This document shows, one piece after another, positions 1 through 8,687 of a DNA stretch of 64,000 nucleotides. The notes below the pieces were generated by a model. The model saw only the letters and a list, made by a program, of their open reading frames with translations. It was not told the DNA's origin and did no database searches. The number at the start of each line of letters is the position of its first letter. Position 1 is the first letter of the stretch. Origin of the DNA: a virus; IMG/VR virus record IMGVR_UViG_3300023174_002543, positions 303,105 to 367,104 of that record; one strand, given 5' to 3'. Both the position numbers and the translations under genes were made by a program.

Positions 1-46
1 TTTGGTCAATGATTGATACTTGTACGCCTGGTGAATTTAATGCCAT
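1..46 (-). CDS. 18: Tail sheath protein gp18, N-terminus only (cut by window edge)
   Basis: Only the first 15 residues are inside the window; they read MALNSPGVQVSIIDQ. This opening is typical of T4-like tail sheath proteins, which form the contractile sheath around the tail tube. The start has a clear ribosome binding site (AAAGGA) and a late-type box GCTAAATA about 50 nt upstream. The neighbouring neck and tail genes (gp13, gp14, gp15) support the call. The identification rests on a short peptide, so it is moderate. Confidence 0.6.
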   Translation of the reverse strand, partial: MALNSPGVQVSIIDQ

Positions 47-95
47 TTTGTTTTCCTTTAAATGTTATGTATAGGGTTCATTCCCGTCATAGTAA

Positions 96-103
96 TATTT
101 AGC
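96..103 (-). promoter_or_regulatory. Late promoter box GCTAAATA upstream of sheath gene
   Basis: Matches the T4 gp55-type late promoter core (TATAAATA) at six of eight positions. It lies about 50 nt before the sheath start codon and is followed by a ribosome binding site. Confidence 0.55.
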
Positions 104-150
104 ATAGGATCGTAAAAATACCCCAATAACCATGCCTTCGAAGGTTATTT

Positions 151-158
151 GCTAAATA
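151..158 (+). promoter_or_regulatory. Late promoter box GCTAAATA abutting a start codon
   Basis: The box ends five bases before ATG 164. In T4 the transcription start lies about six bases after the box, so the transcript would begin at or next to the start codon (leaderless). Confidence 0.5.
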
Positions 159-163
159 ATAGC

Positions 164-505
164 ATGAGACCTATATGCAAGACCTGCAACAAAAATTTTT
201 GTGCTATTAATTATAAACGTGATGATGTTACACACTATCGTAGCGGATGTGATGAGTGTGGTAGAAAGAAGAAAAAGTTAGTAGCTAGGATGCCCGGATG
301 GCAAAAAGCAAATTACAAGAAAAAAACCACATGTGATTTGTGCGGTTTTCATAGTATCTATCCCAGTCAAACATTAGTCTATCACATAGACGGTGATTTG
401 AAAAATGTAAAATTTAACAACCTCAGAACTATATGTTTAAACTGTGTTGAGGTTATTAAACGCAAAGAAGTTACATGGCGTAGGGGTGACTTAGCAGTTG
501 ATTAA
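164..505 (+). CDS. HNH/zinc-ribbon protein conserved in T4-like phages
   Basis: A 113-residue protein that opens with MRPICKTCNKNF. It has two zinc-ribbon-like cysteine pairs near the N-terminus, a third CDLCGF pair, a central HIDGDLKN stretch resembling a degenerate HNH active site, and a fourth C-x2-C pair. A similar protein is common in T4-like cyanophages, where it has no proven role. An upstream TTG at 149 is possible, but ATG 164 matches the family start and sits exactly five bases after a late box. It faces away from the sheath gene and its end overlaps gp1 by 15 bases (convergent). Confidence 0.7.
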   Translation: MRPICKTCNKNFCAINYKRDDVTHYRSGCDECGRKKKKLVARMPGWQKANYKKKTTCDLCGFHSIYPSQTLVYHIDGDLKNVKFNNLRTICLNCVEVIKRKEVTWRRGDLAVD

Positions 506-1126
506 GTGTTCTATTTGACTGTGTAGATTGTCGATAGAGCCATTATTATCAATATAATAGTCATAATTTAACCCCACGCTACTATATTCACTAGCATGAA
601 TTTTAAGTTTATCTAATTTAGATTTGCTCACTGCCCATAATGCATTACCGTCTGGACCTTTATTATAGTTAACTGCGGAATCATACCATTCTGGTCTTTC
701 ACCGCGCTCAACTCGCATAGTTATACCACCTGCATTTTTGATAGCATTAACTTCATTGGCAAAACGACAATCAGTAATTACGATATTATCTTTTGCTTTG
801 CGTAGTTGATTTTCAACGCTTGCTACCCAAATATCATTATGAAACCCGTTACGACAAACTTCTGTTCCCCATTGTTGTAATACCCAGCGCGGGGTAAGTT
901 CAGGCATATTTAAACGCTCACTCCACCATATATCTAGTTGTTCACGCCATTCTCTACTAGACTTTGTAGTACCTTCAAGCAATTCACGATCCCAACCAAA
1001 GACTGCGGCACATGCATCCTTCAATGTACCTGCAAAACTAATACGTTTATATCCGTGAAATGTTGTAAGATAATCTGCAATAGTGTCCTTACCACTACCA
1101 ATAAACCCTGTAATACCTATAATCAT
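491..1126 (-). CDS. 1: Deoxynucleoside monophosphate kinase (T4 gp1-like)
   Basis: A 211-residue P-loop kinase. The Walker A motif GFIGSGKD lies at residues 7-14, right after the first beta strand, as in T4 gp1. That enzyme phosphorylates dNMPs to feed phage DNA synthesis. ATG 1126 is chosen because AGGAG lies upstream and the P-loop then sits at the usual distance; the frame stays open 15 codons further without a good start. A moderate sigma-70 promoter (TTACTT-17-TATAAT, 1177 to 1149) precedes it. T4 gp1 is slightly longer (241 residues). Confidence 0.85.
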   Translation of the reverse strand: MIIGITGFIGSGKDTIADYLTTFHGYKRISFAGTLKDACAAVFGWDRELLEGTTKSSREWREQLDIWWSERLNMPELTPRWVLQQWGTEVCRNGFHNDIWVASVENQLRKAKDNIVITDCRFANEVNAIKNAGGITMRVERGERPEWYDSAVNYNKGPDGNALWAVSKSKLDKLKIHASEYSSVGLNYDYYIDNNGSIDNLHSQIEHLINC

Positions 1127-1148
1127 AAAACAAAACTCCTGTAATATA

Positions 1149-1177
1149 ATTATACTACAATAGTGTGACAAAAGTAA
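1149..1177 (-). promoter_or_regulatory. Probable sigma-70 promoter for gp1
   Basis: TTACTT, 17-base spacer, TATAAT on the minus strand, about 23 bases before the gp1 start codon. The -10 is perfect; the -35 is weak. Confidence 0.45.
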
Positions 1178-1186
1178 ATGATTAGG

Positions 1187-2026
1187 TTATATTAATTTAG
1201 AAAGATTTGGGTCGGATAAAATAAATTGTTTTGCTTTTTTAATATCCGTTTCACTTACACCTTCCATAGTGTAAACATAACGGGCATCTTCTTCTGATAT
1301 TGGTACTAGTTTGATACTTTCAATCTTATTGTTAAAGTATAAATTTTTAGGCTTTCCACGATGAAGACCATCAACGTCTATCCATTCTATTTGGTCAAAT
1401 GATTTTACACAACAAATATGAGAAATTTCTGTACTGTCTTCTTCTTCAAAATCATCATAATAGTATCCAGTCCATGCACCTAGGGGTAATTTTGTTAGTT
1501 GATGTAGTGCCATAGCAAATGCATCACACATTCCAGACCTATATATTGATTTAGAATCAGATTCATTAACTTGTTTTGGTCTAGTCAACGTGAATCTTAA
1601 TCCATACTCTGGGCTATAATCTTCCTCTGCATCCCAATTTGGTAATAGTCTTTGAACCATTTTTCTATATAGTGCGATACGACTATTCTCTTTTGCGTCA
1701 AATGCAATTTGTTGTACACTATCACCATAGTATTGTAAAAATTCACGCATAATGTCTACTGCGATTGACATTACTTCTGCTGAGTTCCCTGTACCTGTTG
1801 TACCGAATAATTCTAATTTTTCAGGGTCACTTGCTTGTCGCACTAGACGAAATTGTACTTCCCATTTATGTGGTTTATCATCTCTAAAATGGCTAAATGC
1901 TTGCCATACATAGTCTCTATTACCTACAGTAAATTTAGCAATAGCCTCAGTATCAGCCTTGTATTTCCAAGTCCAGTTTTGTTTACCATGTTGGAATAAT
2001 TCAGCAATGAATTCAGTTGCTCTCAT
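1187..2026 (-). CDS. Conserved phage protein with capsid-targeting-like N-terminus
   Basis: A 279-residue protein of unknown function. It begins MRATEFIAE, resembling the propeptides of T4 internal head proteins that are cut by the gp21 protease after I-x-E. ATG 2026 is chosen over an in-frame start at 2041 because it overlaps the gp13 stop as TAATG and starts the motif. There is a conserved-looking CDAFAMALHQ stretch (residues about 168-177) and an aromatic, acidic YYYDDFEEED region. It could be a virion-packaged protein, inferred only from the N-terminus and the structural neighbourhood. Confidence 0.6.
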   Translation of the reverse strand: MRATEFIAELFQHGKQNWTWKYKADTEAIAKFTVGNRDYVWQAFSHFRDDKPHKWEVQFRLVRQASDPEKLELFGTTGTGNSAEVMSIAVDIMREFLQYYGDSVQQIAFDAKENSRIALYRKMVQRLLPNWDAEEDYSPEYGLRFTLTRPKQVNESDSKSIYRSGMCDAFAMALHQLTKLPLGAWTGYYYDDFEEEDSTEISHICCVKSFDQIEWIDVDGLHRGKPKNLYFNNKIESIKLVPISEEDARYVYTMEGVSETDIKKAKQFILSDPNLSKLI

Positions 2027-2787
2027 TAACCTTGAATCCAAGTCAATGGTTGGCTATAGTCTACGTAATTCTTTAAGTCTAATAATAACTGGTCTTGCAT
2101 TGCTTTGGCTTCTGACTTAAGTGCAGTTCCATTTAATGTAGATCCACCACCTGGTCCTGCAATAGTACCAAATTTTTCACGTGCTTCGCCTATAGTTAGT
2201 TTAAGTTGGCTAAGTGTCCAATCTCCAATCCAAACGCCTGCACCCGGGTCTTGTAATAATTCTGACTCAGGTCTTTGAGTATCGGCCCAAACTAATATTT
2301 GTTCACCGGAACCTTTGATGTTTCGTACTAAACGAATTTGTTTTGTTACAGGATTGAATGTGTAAACAATATATCCACCAAACATACGTGCGGCTAGTTC
2401 GATATACCCTGCATAAAAATCATAGGTTGCTAAACCGCCGGCGGCATTATAATTAAGCAAATATGTATTGAGAATAGCACTTGAAAATGGATCAAAACTA
2501 CTAGCAGCTGGTCCTGTTTCTAGACCAATTGTTCTACGAAATACTTGTCTAACATTTATAAATTCAGGAGGCAAGGTATAAGTATCTACCCCTGATTGCA
2601 ACGTCATTAATGTGTATGATTCAACAGTAGCATTTTGAGCACGTTGGCGATATATTTTAACTGAATATCCATACGCAGCCTCAAAGTGCTCAGGACCAAT
2701 TTCTAAATCAATAATACCGTCACCTAAACGATATCGTAAACTTTGATATAATTCTTGTTTAAGTTCTTCTAAACTTTTTGTAGCCAT
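2026..2787 (-). CDS. 13: Neck protein gp13-like (head-tail connector)
   Basis: A 253-residue protein. The pattern YTLPPEFINVRQVFR near residues 91-105, a central aromatic stretch, and a C-terminal LNGTALKSEAKAMQ segment match the layout of gp13 neck proteins in T4-like cyanophages as I recall them. gp13 joins the filled head to the tail with gp14. gp14 and gp15 homologues lie nearby on the opposite strand. The start ATG 2787 follows GGAG inside the 3' arm of an inverted repeat that also contains a late promoter (see 2792-2820). The assignment rests on remembered family features. Confidence 0.6.
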   Translation of the reverse strand: MATKSLEELKQELYQSLRYRLGDGIIDLEIGPEHFEAAYGYSVKIYRQRAQNATVESYTLMTLQSGVDTYTLPPEFINVRQVFRRTIGLETGPAASSFDPFSSAILNTYLLNYNAAGGLATYDFYAGYIELAARMFGGYIVYTFNPVTKQIRLVRNIKGSGEQILVWADTQRPESELLQDPGAGVWIGDWTLSQLKLTIGEAREKFGTIAGPGGGSTLNGTALKSEAKAMQDQLLLDLKNYVDYSQPLTWIQG

Positions 2788-2791
2788 GTAA

Positions 2792-2820
2792 ATCTCCAGA
2801 TAATGTATTTATCTGGAGAT
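2792..2820 (-). promoter_or_regulatory. Late promoter inside an 11-bp inverted repeat masking the gp13 ribosome binding site
   Basis: Arms ATCTCCAGATA (2792-2802) and its complement (2810-2820) flank a 7-base loop; GATAAATA occupies 2813 to 2806. In a read-through transcript the GGAG binding site would be paired. A transcript starting just after the box would lack the 5' arm and be translatable. T4 genes e, soc and 49 use this logic. Confidence 0.7.
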
Positions 2821-2829
2821 CCGGGTACA

Positions 2830-3276
2830 TTACAAATCGCCGTCTTTACGATTCTCAGAGTGATATGCATCAAATGAACCACCGGGATAGCGTGATTCTA
2901 GTTTCTTTACATTCTCTGCAATAACTTCATTGGGGTCTAGATTAAGTGCCCTACAAGCATTAATCCAGTACCACATAACATCACCCAACTCTCGTTTCAT
3001 GTGAAACACATTTTCATCAGTTAGTGCTTTACCTTGAAAGAAAATCTTTTTAGGAATCTCAATAAATTCCCCTGACTCAGCAGCAAGTCCTAAACATGCG
3101 GTTAACAATAAAGGAACATTAACGTTAGGTCCATGTTTCATTTGATTATCATTTAAATCTAGTTCATAGTTTGCATCTATGCGATCCAATGTATCTATGA
3201 ATGTAGTTAAATCATTGCTTGCTTGACTTGTCACCGCCTCTACAAAATCCGCGTACTTGTTCAAATCAATATTCAT
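2830..3276 (-). CDS. mazG: MazG-like nucleotide pyrophosphohydrolase
   Basis: A 148-residue all-helical protein with the MazG metal-binding pattern: AAESGEF (Glu67, Glu70) and ELGDVMWYW (Glu96, Asp99). The C-terminal SRYPGGSFD is also usual for this family. MazG proteins hydrolyse nucleoside triphosphates to monophosphates, and phage versions may affect ppGpp or dNTP pools. The start overlaps the upstream small membrane gene as ATGA, so the two are probably translationally coupled. Confidence 0.85.
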   Translation of the reverse strand: MNIDLNKYADFVEAVTSQASNDLTTFIDTLDRIDANYELDLNDNQMKHGPNVNVPLLLTACLGLAAESGEFIEIPKKIFFQGKALTDENVFHMKRELGDVMWYWINACRALNLDPNEVIAENVKKLESRYPGGSFDAYHSENRKDGDL

Positions 3277-3452
3277 GGCATATTCCAGGCATCAAATACA
3301 ATAACAGTACCTACAAAAATTTGCACAAGACCAGTACTAGGTTGACCATAACCAAGTAAAGACATTATACCACTTAGTATACTAAGTGTACCCAATGAAT
3401 ATCCAATTTTTTTACGGTTTTCAGTAAACCAAAATACAAATTTATCAATCAT
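3273..3452 (-). CDS. Small membrane protein, 59 residues
   Basis: An open frame with start and stop both in ATGA overlaps: its ATG overlaps the stop of the upstream gene, and its stop overlaps the MazG start. The sequence has a basic N-terminal segment (FTENRKK, residues 9-15) followed by two hydrophobic stretches (about residues 17-33 and 42-53), so it is probably a small inner-membrane protein. It ends DAWNMP. I do not recognise the family. Confidence 0.65.
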   Translation of the reverse strand: MIDKFVFWFTENRKKIGYSLGTLSILSGIMSLLGYGQPSTGLVQIFVGTVIVFDAWNMP

Positions 3453-3631
3453 TTCAATAACTCCTTAAACATTTGTTTTCTGCCTTGCACACCAATTTGA
3501 TTATCAAATATTTCTTTAACACGTTGCATCATAGCACATGCCAACATTAGCATTTCCTCGTCATTATCAGTTAATTGTATACACTTATTAACTGGTTCCA
3601 TCATTTCTATCATTCGTTTTTCTATATCCAT
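3449..3631 (-). CDS. Small hypothetical protein, 60 residues
   Basis: A short, mostly helical protein opening MDIEKRMIEMMEP. Its start overlaps the upstream stop as TAATG and its stop overlaps the next start as ATGA, placing it firmly in a coupled operon. No domain is recognised. Confidence 0.6.
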   Translation of the reverse strand: MDIEKRMIEMMEPVNKCIQLTDNDEEMLMLACAMMQRVKEIFDNQIGVQGRKQMFKELLK

Positions 3632-4788
3632 TAGAACGCCTTTAAAATAATCATATTTTCATTAAAGCGTCCTGTTGGTACAGTACCTACTGCTTTAATA
3701 TCTTTAAAATATTTACGTGCCGCGGGCTTACTTCCCATAATTTCTTTAATTTGTTCGCCGGGTTTACGTAGTGTTTTAATTTCACTGGTAGTATTATCAA
3801 ATCCAAGAATCGTATTACCTTTTACAGTAAACGCTTTTGAATAATCATCTGCAATATAGTGATGCAATTTACGCCTTGCAGTGTCATAGACCCATGCCTC
3901 GCTTGCACCATGCAACTTAGTTGGATGTACACTAATCAAGTCAAGTTTATTAGCAGGTTCTTTAAACTCTTTCAAGTACTTAAGTTTGCTAACAATCTTT
4001 TCTACAGGCACTGCCTTCTTTTTGCGAGGTGCTTTACTTGCTTTCTTAATGCTAATATAACTATTGAGGTCACTTAGTACCTGTTCAATGAATTTAAGTG
4101 TATTACGTAATTGGACCTTACCTAAATTGCCATAAGCCTCTTTAAGTTCTTTGTCATCAGTTTCGGATACTTCCTCAAATTCTAATTGTTTCTTCTTCCA
4201 TATCTCAACAATCAATGGAATATGTTGTGGCATGACATTAAATTTTGCAACTAAATCAACTGTCTTTTGCGTTACTTTACCTTCAGTAATAAATTCATCA
4301 AAAATGCCTTCAAGTTCACCTGCCGCATCACGTGCTTTTTCACGCATCAATTCCTGAATGTTAGGGCGATTACTAGGTGCTACTTCTTTTTCAATGACTT
4401 CTGGTTTGTTCACTACTTTAACTAGTCGGCTAATTTCATTTTGTAATGTAAGTTCTTCATGCTCGGTTAATTCTAATCCACGCAATGTCATGCGGGCAAG
4501 CCAACACAATGTCATTAAAAATTCTTTTTCATCAACCTTGCGAATAATCTTGGCATCAGACTCACGATTATTGTGGTCTAAATATTGTGCTAGTAGTTCT
4601 TTGGCGTCTTTTTTTCCATAGAAACGATTGTACCATGTAAAACCATATGTAAGTGCGACTGTACGACTTCCGCCCTCAGGTTGAACTGGAAAAAAGGGCT
4701 CGTCACCCATATACTTTGTATCAGCATCACGCGGATTCAATGCTTTGATAAAGTGGTCTGATGTTGCTTTGGGTTTACGTGTTGCCAT
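3631..4788 (-). CDS. Conserved hypothetical phage protein, 385 residues
   Basis: ATG 4788 follows AGGAGTATTT, a strong binding site; the open frame 54 bases further upstream lacks one and would overlap the promoter. The N-terminal part has FFPVQPEGGSRT. A lysine-rich linker (KKASKAPRKKK) separates a helical domain from a C-terminal domain containing AWVYDTARRKLHHY. Similar proteins occur in T4-like cyanophages without known function. A perfect sigma-70 promoter precedes it, so it is probably expressed early together with the small genes and mazG downstream. Confidence 0.6.
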   Translation of the reverse strand: MATRKPKATSDHFIKALNPRDADTKYMGDEPFFPVQPEGGSRTVALTYGFTWYNRFYGKKDAKELLAQYLDHNNRESDAKIIRKVDEKEFLMTLCWLARMTLRGLELTEHEELTLQNEISRLVKVVNKPEVIEKEVAPSNRPNIQELMREKARDAAGELEGIFDEFITEGKVTQKTVDLVAKFNVMPQHIPLIVEIWKKKQLEFEEVSETDDKELKEAYGNLGKVQLRNTLKFIEQVLSDLNSYISIKKASKAPRKKKAVPVEKIVSKLKYLKEFKEPANKLDLISVHPTKLHGASEAWVYDTARRKLHHYIADDYSKAFTVKGNTILGFDNTTSEIKTLRKPGEQIKEIMGSKPAARKYFKDIKAVGTVPTGRFNENMIILKAF

Positions 4789-4813
4789 AAATACTCCTGT
4801 TACGATAAGACAT

Positions 4814-4842
4814 ATTATACGATATATCCTATTTATTGTCAA
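4814..4842 (-). promoter_or_regulatory. Sigma-70 (early) promoter
   Basis: TTGACA, 17-base spacer, TATAAT: a perfect consensus on the minus strand, 26 bases before ATG 4788. Confidence 0.8.
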
Positions 4843-4879
4843 GCCTAAAAAGGTAATACTTACTTACTACAAATGGGCT

Positions 4880-4887
4880 GATAAATA
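4880..4887 (+). promoter_or_regulatory. Late promoter box GATAAATA upstream of gp14
   Basis: T4-like late box 21 bases before the gp14 start, on the plus strand. Confidence 0.6.
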
Positions 4888-4908
4888 CTAGATATATCGG
4901 ATACAAAC

Positions 4909-6825
4909 ATGCCTAGACTCTCCTTATACCGTAGTGAAAAATCAAATGATTATAGATTTTTTGACAGAACCATAGCAGAAATGCTAGATGTTGGTGCGAC
5001 TGATTTGTACATTCACAAGTACAAGGGTATCCAAGACAATGGTCCTACTGATAGCTTGAGTACTCCTAGACAAACTAGTACCGATCCAACAAAGATACAA
5101 GACTTATTATTCTTAGAGAATCGTGACCGTGTATATGACAAAGACATTTATAGATTGCGAGGGCACTATAATGTTCAAAACTTGGATTTTGATTTAAGTC
5201 AGTTTGGATTATTCCTCAATAATGATACAATTTTTATCACAGTACATTATAATAAGATGATAGAAATTGTTGGACGTAAATTAATGGTTGGTGACGTTAT
5301 TGAATTACCTCATCTAACAGATTATCATCCATTAAATGAAACAATACCCACTAGTTTACGCAGATATTATCAAATTACAGATGGTAACTTTGCCAGCGAA
5401 GGATTTAGTAATACTTGGTATGCACATTTATGGCGTATTAAATGTGAGCCATTAGTAGATACTCAGGAGTTTAGTAATATTCTTAAGCAACCAACAAGTA
5501 CAGATAATTATCTAGGTGACTGGAATAAGACAGCCACATATGTCCCGGGATATGTAGTTAGTTATGGTAATAAAAATTATATCTCCCAACAAAATGTACC
5601 AGTAGGTACACCTTGTACAAAAATAGATCCATATACAGGGACATACGTAGTTAATTCACCGTTCTGGGCACTAGATACCGCAGACAATTTAAAAGATATA
5701 TTAGGTAGATATAATCAAAACATTGAAGTAAATGACGCACTGGTCGCAGAAGCTACTAGAATTCTTCCTAGTTCAGGGTACGATAGGCGTCAATTATATC
5801 TTGTACCGACTGATCCTAGTACAAGACAGCCGCAATTACCTAAGGGTATATTAACTAGCAAGGGTGCTCCATTAACCGCAACAGTTCAAATGGTTCAAGG
5901 ATCAAGATATAGTCCTAGCCCTGGTATCATTATTGGTGCTGGTGCATTGAAAAACTTTTTAGACCAACCAATCGGCAGTAGTGATTTATTAAAAGCCTTT
6001 ATGAAGATGACATTAGAGGTTGAACAAGTTGAGCCTGATAGATTAGACACTGGTGGTGGCCAAGTGTCAGGTGATTTTGTTATTGCCGCAAGTGCAACTG
6101 CATTAATTGATAGACCATACGGCACAAGTGATAATACATATTCAGTTTCTAGTGATTATCCAAGTAGCATTGTAACCACGGTTGTTGCTCCTGCAGGTGC
6201 TACAGTTATTAATGTATTAGAATCTCCCAAAGATGCACATCCAGGTATTGATTTAACTGCAACCATTACTACATTGAATGGTCAAACCGCTGAAGTATTT
6301 GATACCGGTACAGTAATTGTAAGTAGAGATTTAGTTAATAAAACGTTTACAATAAATAAACCAACATTGTTTGCAATGCCAGTTAACACAACAATTACTA
6401 TTGCGGGTCGTAGTTTTACCGGTACAATAACAGAAGAAATGGATTATCGTGCTGACGCTGATCCAAGATTCAACTATGTTGTAAATTATACTCCAACAGG
6501 ATTTGGTTATTCTGGTGGATACATGACAGGTGACGGGACTGCACCCAATGGATTACCTTTTGAATCAGGAATAACATTTCCTAATAATCCTGCATTAGGT
6601 GATTACTTCTTAAGAACAGATTATCTTCCACAGACTATGTATCGTTATGATGGTAGTTTATGGGTACAAATAAGTAAAAATGTACGTGCTAGTGTTGGAC
6701 CAAATAGTAATCAAACACAAATGGGTTCATTTATTAATAATACTGCAACTACAACGTTGACTGATGGTACTGTAATTCCACAAAGTCAAGCACTATCATC
6801 ACTATTCAAAATAACACCAGATTAA
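4909..6825 (+). CDS. 14: Neck protein gp14-like, extended
   Basis: A 638-residue protein. The first 200 residues resemble the gp14 neck proteins of T4-like cyanophages: MPRLSLYRSEKSNDYRFFD at the start, then QDLLFLENRDR, FDLSQFGLFL and MVGDVIELPH. T4 gp14 is only 256 residues; this one carries a long C-terminal extension, including a segment near residues 555-590 with NPALGDYFLRTDYLPQ, which looks like a surface or decoration module. gp14 acts with gp13 in the neck. It is followed 8 bases later by gp15, and a late box precedes it. Confidence 0.65.
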   Translation: MPRLSLYRSEKSNDYRFFDRTIAEMLDVGATDLYIHKYKGIQDNGPTDSLSTPRQTSTDPTKIQDLLFLENRDRVYDKDIYRLRGHYNVQNLDFDLSQFGLFLNNDTIFITVHYNKMIEIVGRKLMVGDVIELPHLTDYHPLNETIPTSLRRYYQITDGNFASEGFSNTWYAHLWRIKCEPLVDTQEFSNILKQPTSTDNYLGDWNKTATYVPGYVVSYGNKNYISQQNVPVGTPCTKIDPYTGTYVVNSPFWALDTADNLKDILGRYNQNIEVNDALVAEATRILPSSGYDRRQLYLVPTDPSTRQPQLPKGILTSKGAPLTATVQMVQGSRYSPSPGIIIGAGALKNFLDQPIGSSDLLKAFMKMTLEVEQVEPDRLDTGGGQVSGDFVIAASATALIDRPYGTSDNTYSVSSDYPSSIVTTVVAPAGATVINVLESPKDAHPGIDLTATITTLNGQTAEVFDTGTVIVSRDLVNKTFTINKPTLFAMPVNTTITIAGRSFTGTITEEMDYRADADPRFNYVVNYTPTGFGYSGGYMTGDGTAPNGLPFESGITFPNNPALGDYFLRTDYLPQTMYRYDGSLWVQISKNVRASVGPNSNQTQMGSFINNTATTTLTDGTVIPQSQALSSLFKITPD

Positions 6826-6833
6826 GGTAAACA

Positions 6834-8213
6834 ATGGCACAATATTTTTATGACCAACAGATACGTAGATTTTTGATTCAATTTGCAAGAATCTTTAGTG
6901 ACTGGAATGTAACTAAAGGAAACGATCCTGCAGGAAATCCAATCATTGTGCGTGTACCTATTCAGTATGGTGATCAAAGTCGTCAAACCGCAGTGATTCA
7001 AGCAAACAACAGTTCTAGTACTATGCCAAGCGCACCGATGATTACATATTATATCACCGGTTTAGAATACGACCAAAAGCGTACACAGGATCCATATTTT
7101 ATTGATAAAGTCAGTGTTCGACAGCGCACGTTTAATCAAACAACACAAAGTTATGAACAAACTCAGGGACAAGCATTTACTGTTGAACGTGTTATGCCTG
7201 TGCCATACACACTAAAAGTTACTGTAGATTTTTGGACTAGTAATTATAATCAAAAATTAGAACTCATAGAACAGTTAGGTGTGTTATTTAACCCTGCAAT
7301 GGAAATACAAAGTACAGATAACTTTATTGATTGGACTAGTTTAAGTGTTATATACCAAGATGGATTGACTTTTAGTAGTAGGACTGTGGCACCAACCACA
7401 GGTAATCCAATCGATATTATGACATGGAAGTTCTATATGCCTATATGGTTAAGTACACCTGCTAAAGTTAAGAAACTCGGTGTCATTCATAAAATCATTG
7501 CAAGTATCTTTAAAGGTAATGCACTTACCGATATGCAAGATGACCATTTGTTATTGGGTACAAGACAAAAGATTACACCATACGGATATAAATTATTATT
7601 GATAGGTAATACATTACAGATATTACCAGCTAATCAAACATTCTACCCAGACAATAGCGCAATTGATTTACCACCTAATCCTAATACTGCATTATATTGG
7701 ACTAGTGTATTGAATGTGTATGGCACGGTAAGACCGGGAATCAGCCAAATATGGTTACAGAATCCATATATGGATACTGATATTGTAGGTACTATTAATT
7801 ATAATGCAGACGATGATAGATTATTAATATTCAATATTGATACTGATACATTGCCGTTGAACACCTTAAAATCAGTTGACAGTATTATCAATCCGCAACT
7901 CAAAGGTCCCGGGCATGGTTTGCCTAATGTTGCTTCGGGACAACGGTACCTGATTGTAGAACCTATAGGTAGTACCATTAACGCTAGTGTAGATTATAGT
8001 GTATGGGGTAGTATAGTAGCAAATGCAAATGATATTATTGAGTATAATAGCACAGCTAGTAAGTGGGAAATTAGTTTTGACAGTAGTGCAGAAACTATTG
8101 TCGAATACGTTACTAATCTTACTTCAGGTGTGCAATATAGATTTGCAAATAATACTTGGATGAAATCATTTGAAGGTTGGTATGAAGAAGGTGATTACAA
8201 CATAGTAATTTAA
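6834..8213 (+). CDS. 15: Tail sheath stabiliser/completion protein gp15-like
   Basis: A 459-residue protein whose N-terminal half follows T4 gp15: it opens MAQYFYDQQIRRFLIQFARIF, continues with IIVRVPIQYGDQSR, and has PVPYTLKVTVDFWTSNYNQ and a later MTWKFYMPIWL strand. gp15 caps the tail tube and sheath and contacts the neck. T4 gp15 is 272 residues, so about 190 C-terminal residues are additional. It lies directly downstream of gp14 and is probably co-transcribed. Confidence 0.75.
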   Translation: MAQYFYDQQIRRFLIQFARIFSDWNVTKGNDPAGNPIIVRVPIQYGDQSRQTAVIQANNSSSTMPSAPMITYYITGLEYDQKRTQDPYFIDKVSVRQRTFNQTTQSYEQTQGQAFTVERVMPVPYTLKVTVDFWTSNYNQKLELIEQLGVLFNPAMEIQSTDNFIDWTSLSVIYQDGLTFSSRTVAPTTGNPIDIMTWKFYMPIWLSTPAKVKKLGVIHKIIASIFKGNALTDMQDDHLLLGTRQKITPYGYKLLLIGNTLQILPANQTFYPDNSAIDLPPNPNTALYWTSVLNVYGTVRPGISQIWLQNPYMDTDIVGTINYNADDDRLLIFNIDTDTLPLNTLKSVDSIINPQLKGPGHGLPNVASGQRYLIVEPIGSTINASVDYSVWGSIVANANDIIEYNSTASKWEISFDSSAETIVEYVTNLTSGVQYRFANNTWMKSFEGWYEEGDYNIVI

Positions 8214-8228
8214 TGGATATATTCATCT

Positions 8229-8660
8229 ATGATAAATCATAGTATGATGAATATTTCAGGTGGTGTTTTCTTTTACGCACAACACACTAAAAGATTTTTA
8301 TACTTGTTACGCAATGATCCTAGGAACGTAGGTAACTGGGGAATTCCAGGTGGAAAAATAGAAGAAGATGAAACATTATTAGATGGTGTTACACGTGAGT
8401 GTATGGAAGAAATAGGTTACTTTCCTAATGACGCTAAACTTGTACCTATACAAAAGTTCATCAATAATAAATTTGTCTATCATACATTTTTCTGCAAGAT
8501 AGAAGAAGAATTTATTCCTATACTTAATAATGAACACAGCGGTTATTGCTGGATAGATTATGAACAGTATCCAAAGCCAATGCATCCGGGATTATTTAAT
8601 ACAATCAACTTTGATGTTGTACAAGATAAATTAAAAGAGTTGGTTAAAAAAGGGTCCTAA
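8229..8660 (+). CDS. Nudix hydrolase
   Basis: A 143-residue protein with a complete Nudix box at residues 42-64 (G-x5-E-x7-REC-x-EE-x-GY). Nudix enzymes hydrolyse nucleoside diphosphates linked to another moiety; the substrate cannot be told from sequence. It follows gp15 by 15 bases. No good binding site precedes ATG 8229; internal ATGs at 8244 and 8247 are alternatives. The stop codon lies within the loop of a terminator hairpin. Confidence 0.85.
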   Translation: MINHSMMNISGGVFFYAQHTKRFLYLLRNDPRNVGNWGIPGGKIEEDETLLDGVTRECMEEIGYFPNDAKLVPIQKFINNKFVYHTFFCKIEEEFIPILNNEHSGYCWIDYEQYPKPMHPGLFNTINFDVVQDKLKELVKKGS

Positions 8661-8671
8661 GACCCTTTTTT
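8646..8671. terminator. Bidirectional rho-independent terminator
   Basis: A GGGTC/GACCC stem with a six-A tract on one side and a six-T tract on the other, between convergent genes (Nudix on plus, structural protein on minus). Confidence 0.85.
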
Positions 8672-8687
8672 GTTGTGCTTAAATTAA

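Noticed and set aside
4358-4621. Plus-strand open frame of 87 codons
   Set aside because: Antisense to a well-supported minus-strand gene; codon pattern and lack of start signals indicate a shadow.
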